Of a DNA stretch of 64,000 nucleotides, positions 61,964-64,000 are shown one piece after another. The DNA is from Faecalibacterium sp. I3-3-33 (GTDB lineage Bacteria; Bacillota; Clostridia; Oscillospirales; Ruminococcaceae). How positions within the stretch are numbered: position 1 is the first letter of the stretch; each line of letters starts with the position of its first letter. Made by a program: the position numbers and the translations under genes. The stretch is taken from assembly GCF_023347295.1 (NCBI RefSeq), contig NZ_CP094469.1:2294001-2358000 (forward strand), written 5' to 3'. The notes below the pieces were generated by a model. The model did no database searches. It was not told the origin of the DNA and saw only the letters and a list, made by a program, of their open reading frames with translations.

Positions 61964-61998
61964 CAAAAAAGCCCTGAGACTTTCATCTCAGAGCTCTT
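61964..61998 (-). terminator. rRNA operon terminator
   Basis: On the minus strand the stem GCTCTGAGA / TCTCAGGGC is followed by T6, directly after 5S rRNA. Confidence 0.85.
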
Positions 61999-62004
61999 TG
62001 TTAA

Positions 62005-62122
<118 letters not shown>

Positions 62123-62246
62123 ATTTGACTGAATCAGTATATCACATTTCTGCTTTACTGTCCAGTATTTTTAGAAGGACGTGCCTTCAAAACTGAATAA
62201 TCACTGCTAACATTTTTTCGTTGACTTAAAAGTCTCAAGCGAATTG

Positions 62247-64000
<1,754 letters not shown>

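Overview
The window looks like chromosome from a GC-rich gut Firmicute of the Oscillospiraceae, most like Faecalibacterium or a close relative (Subdoligranulum, Gemmiger). This is inferred from gene content, the Ser/Ala-rich linkers after the lipoprotein cysteines, an 811-residue cellobiose phosphorylase and near-consensus sigma-A promoters (TTGACA-17-TATAAT type). No 16S gene is present to settle it. Coding density is high and there are no phage genes, transposases or CRISPR arrays. The accessory signal lies in intergenic repeats, RNA leaders and a few divergent proteins.

Layout. 0.2-4.3 kb: a lipoprotein, a nitroreductase and a polar amino acid ABC transporter. 4.5-9.7 kb: leuA-leuC-leuD-leuB on the minus strand behind a T-box leader. 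10-12.6 kb: ftsH and a secreted protein. 12.8-18 kb, minus strand: a homocysteine/cysteine-forming PLP enzyme with a leader-peptide-like 5' region, an UMF1-type MFS transporter, a phospholipase C-like protein and gpsA. 18.3-20.8 kb: a second amino acid ABC transporter. 20.9-22.4 kb: a PadR regulator with a HAAS/DUF4097-type membrane protein. 22.4-29.5 kb, minus strand: uvrC, HPr and the translation/secretion operon ylxM-ffh-rpsP-khpA-rimM-trmD, with a GNAT domain fused to TrmD. 29.6-32 kb: a cysteine-synthase-like protein lacking the usual lysine, and a MATE exporter. 32-36 kb, minus strand: upp, rpiB, tsaB, tsaE and a secreted caspase-like protein. 36-40.7 kb: an FtsW/RodA protein, a two-gene ABC importer, brnQ and a deformylase. 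41-48.4 kb: a LacI-controlled cello-oligosaccharide locus. 48.9-52.8 kb: a TPP-riboswitch thiamine operon thiW-thiM-thiE-thiC. 53-59.9 kb: an alanine symporter, a 901-residue degenerate P-type ATPase, rlmB and fba. 60-64 kb: a DUF1287 protein, a second PadR pair, then 5S and partial 23S rRNA on the minus strand.

How it works together. Amino acid supply dominates: two PAAT importers, BrnQ, an alanine symporter, leucine synthesis and a sulfhydrylase, several with visible RNA or operator control. The carbohydrate locus couples an ABC importer to phosphorolytic cleavage of cellobiose, and a shared operator sequence lies at both the lacI and phosphorylase promoters. The thiamine operon combines thiazole-precursor uptake and salvage (ThiW, ThiM) with pyrimidine synthesis (ThiC) and coupling (ThiE).

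The most unusual items are the pseudo-P-type ATPase at 54.7-57.4 kb, the secreted clan-CD-peptidase-like protein at 34.6-35.8 kb, the small-ORF/terminator leader before the sulfhydrylase, a family of about 120-bp hairpin repeats at gene ends, and a duplicated rRNA-operon tail flanking the second PadR pair.
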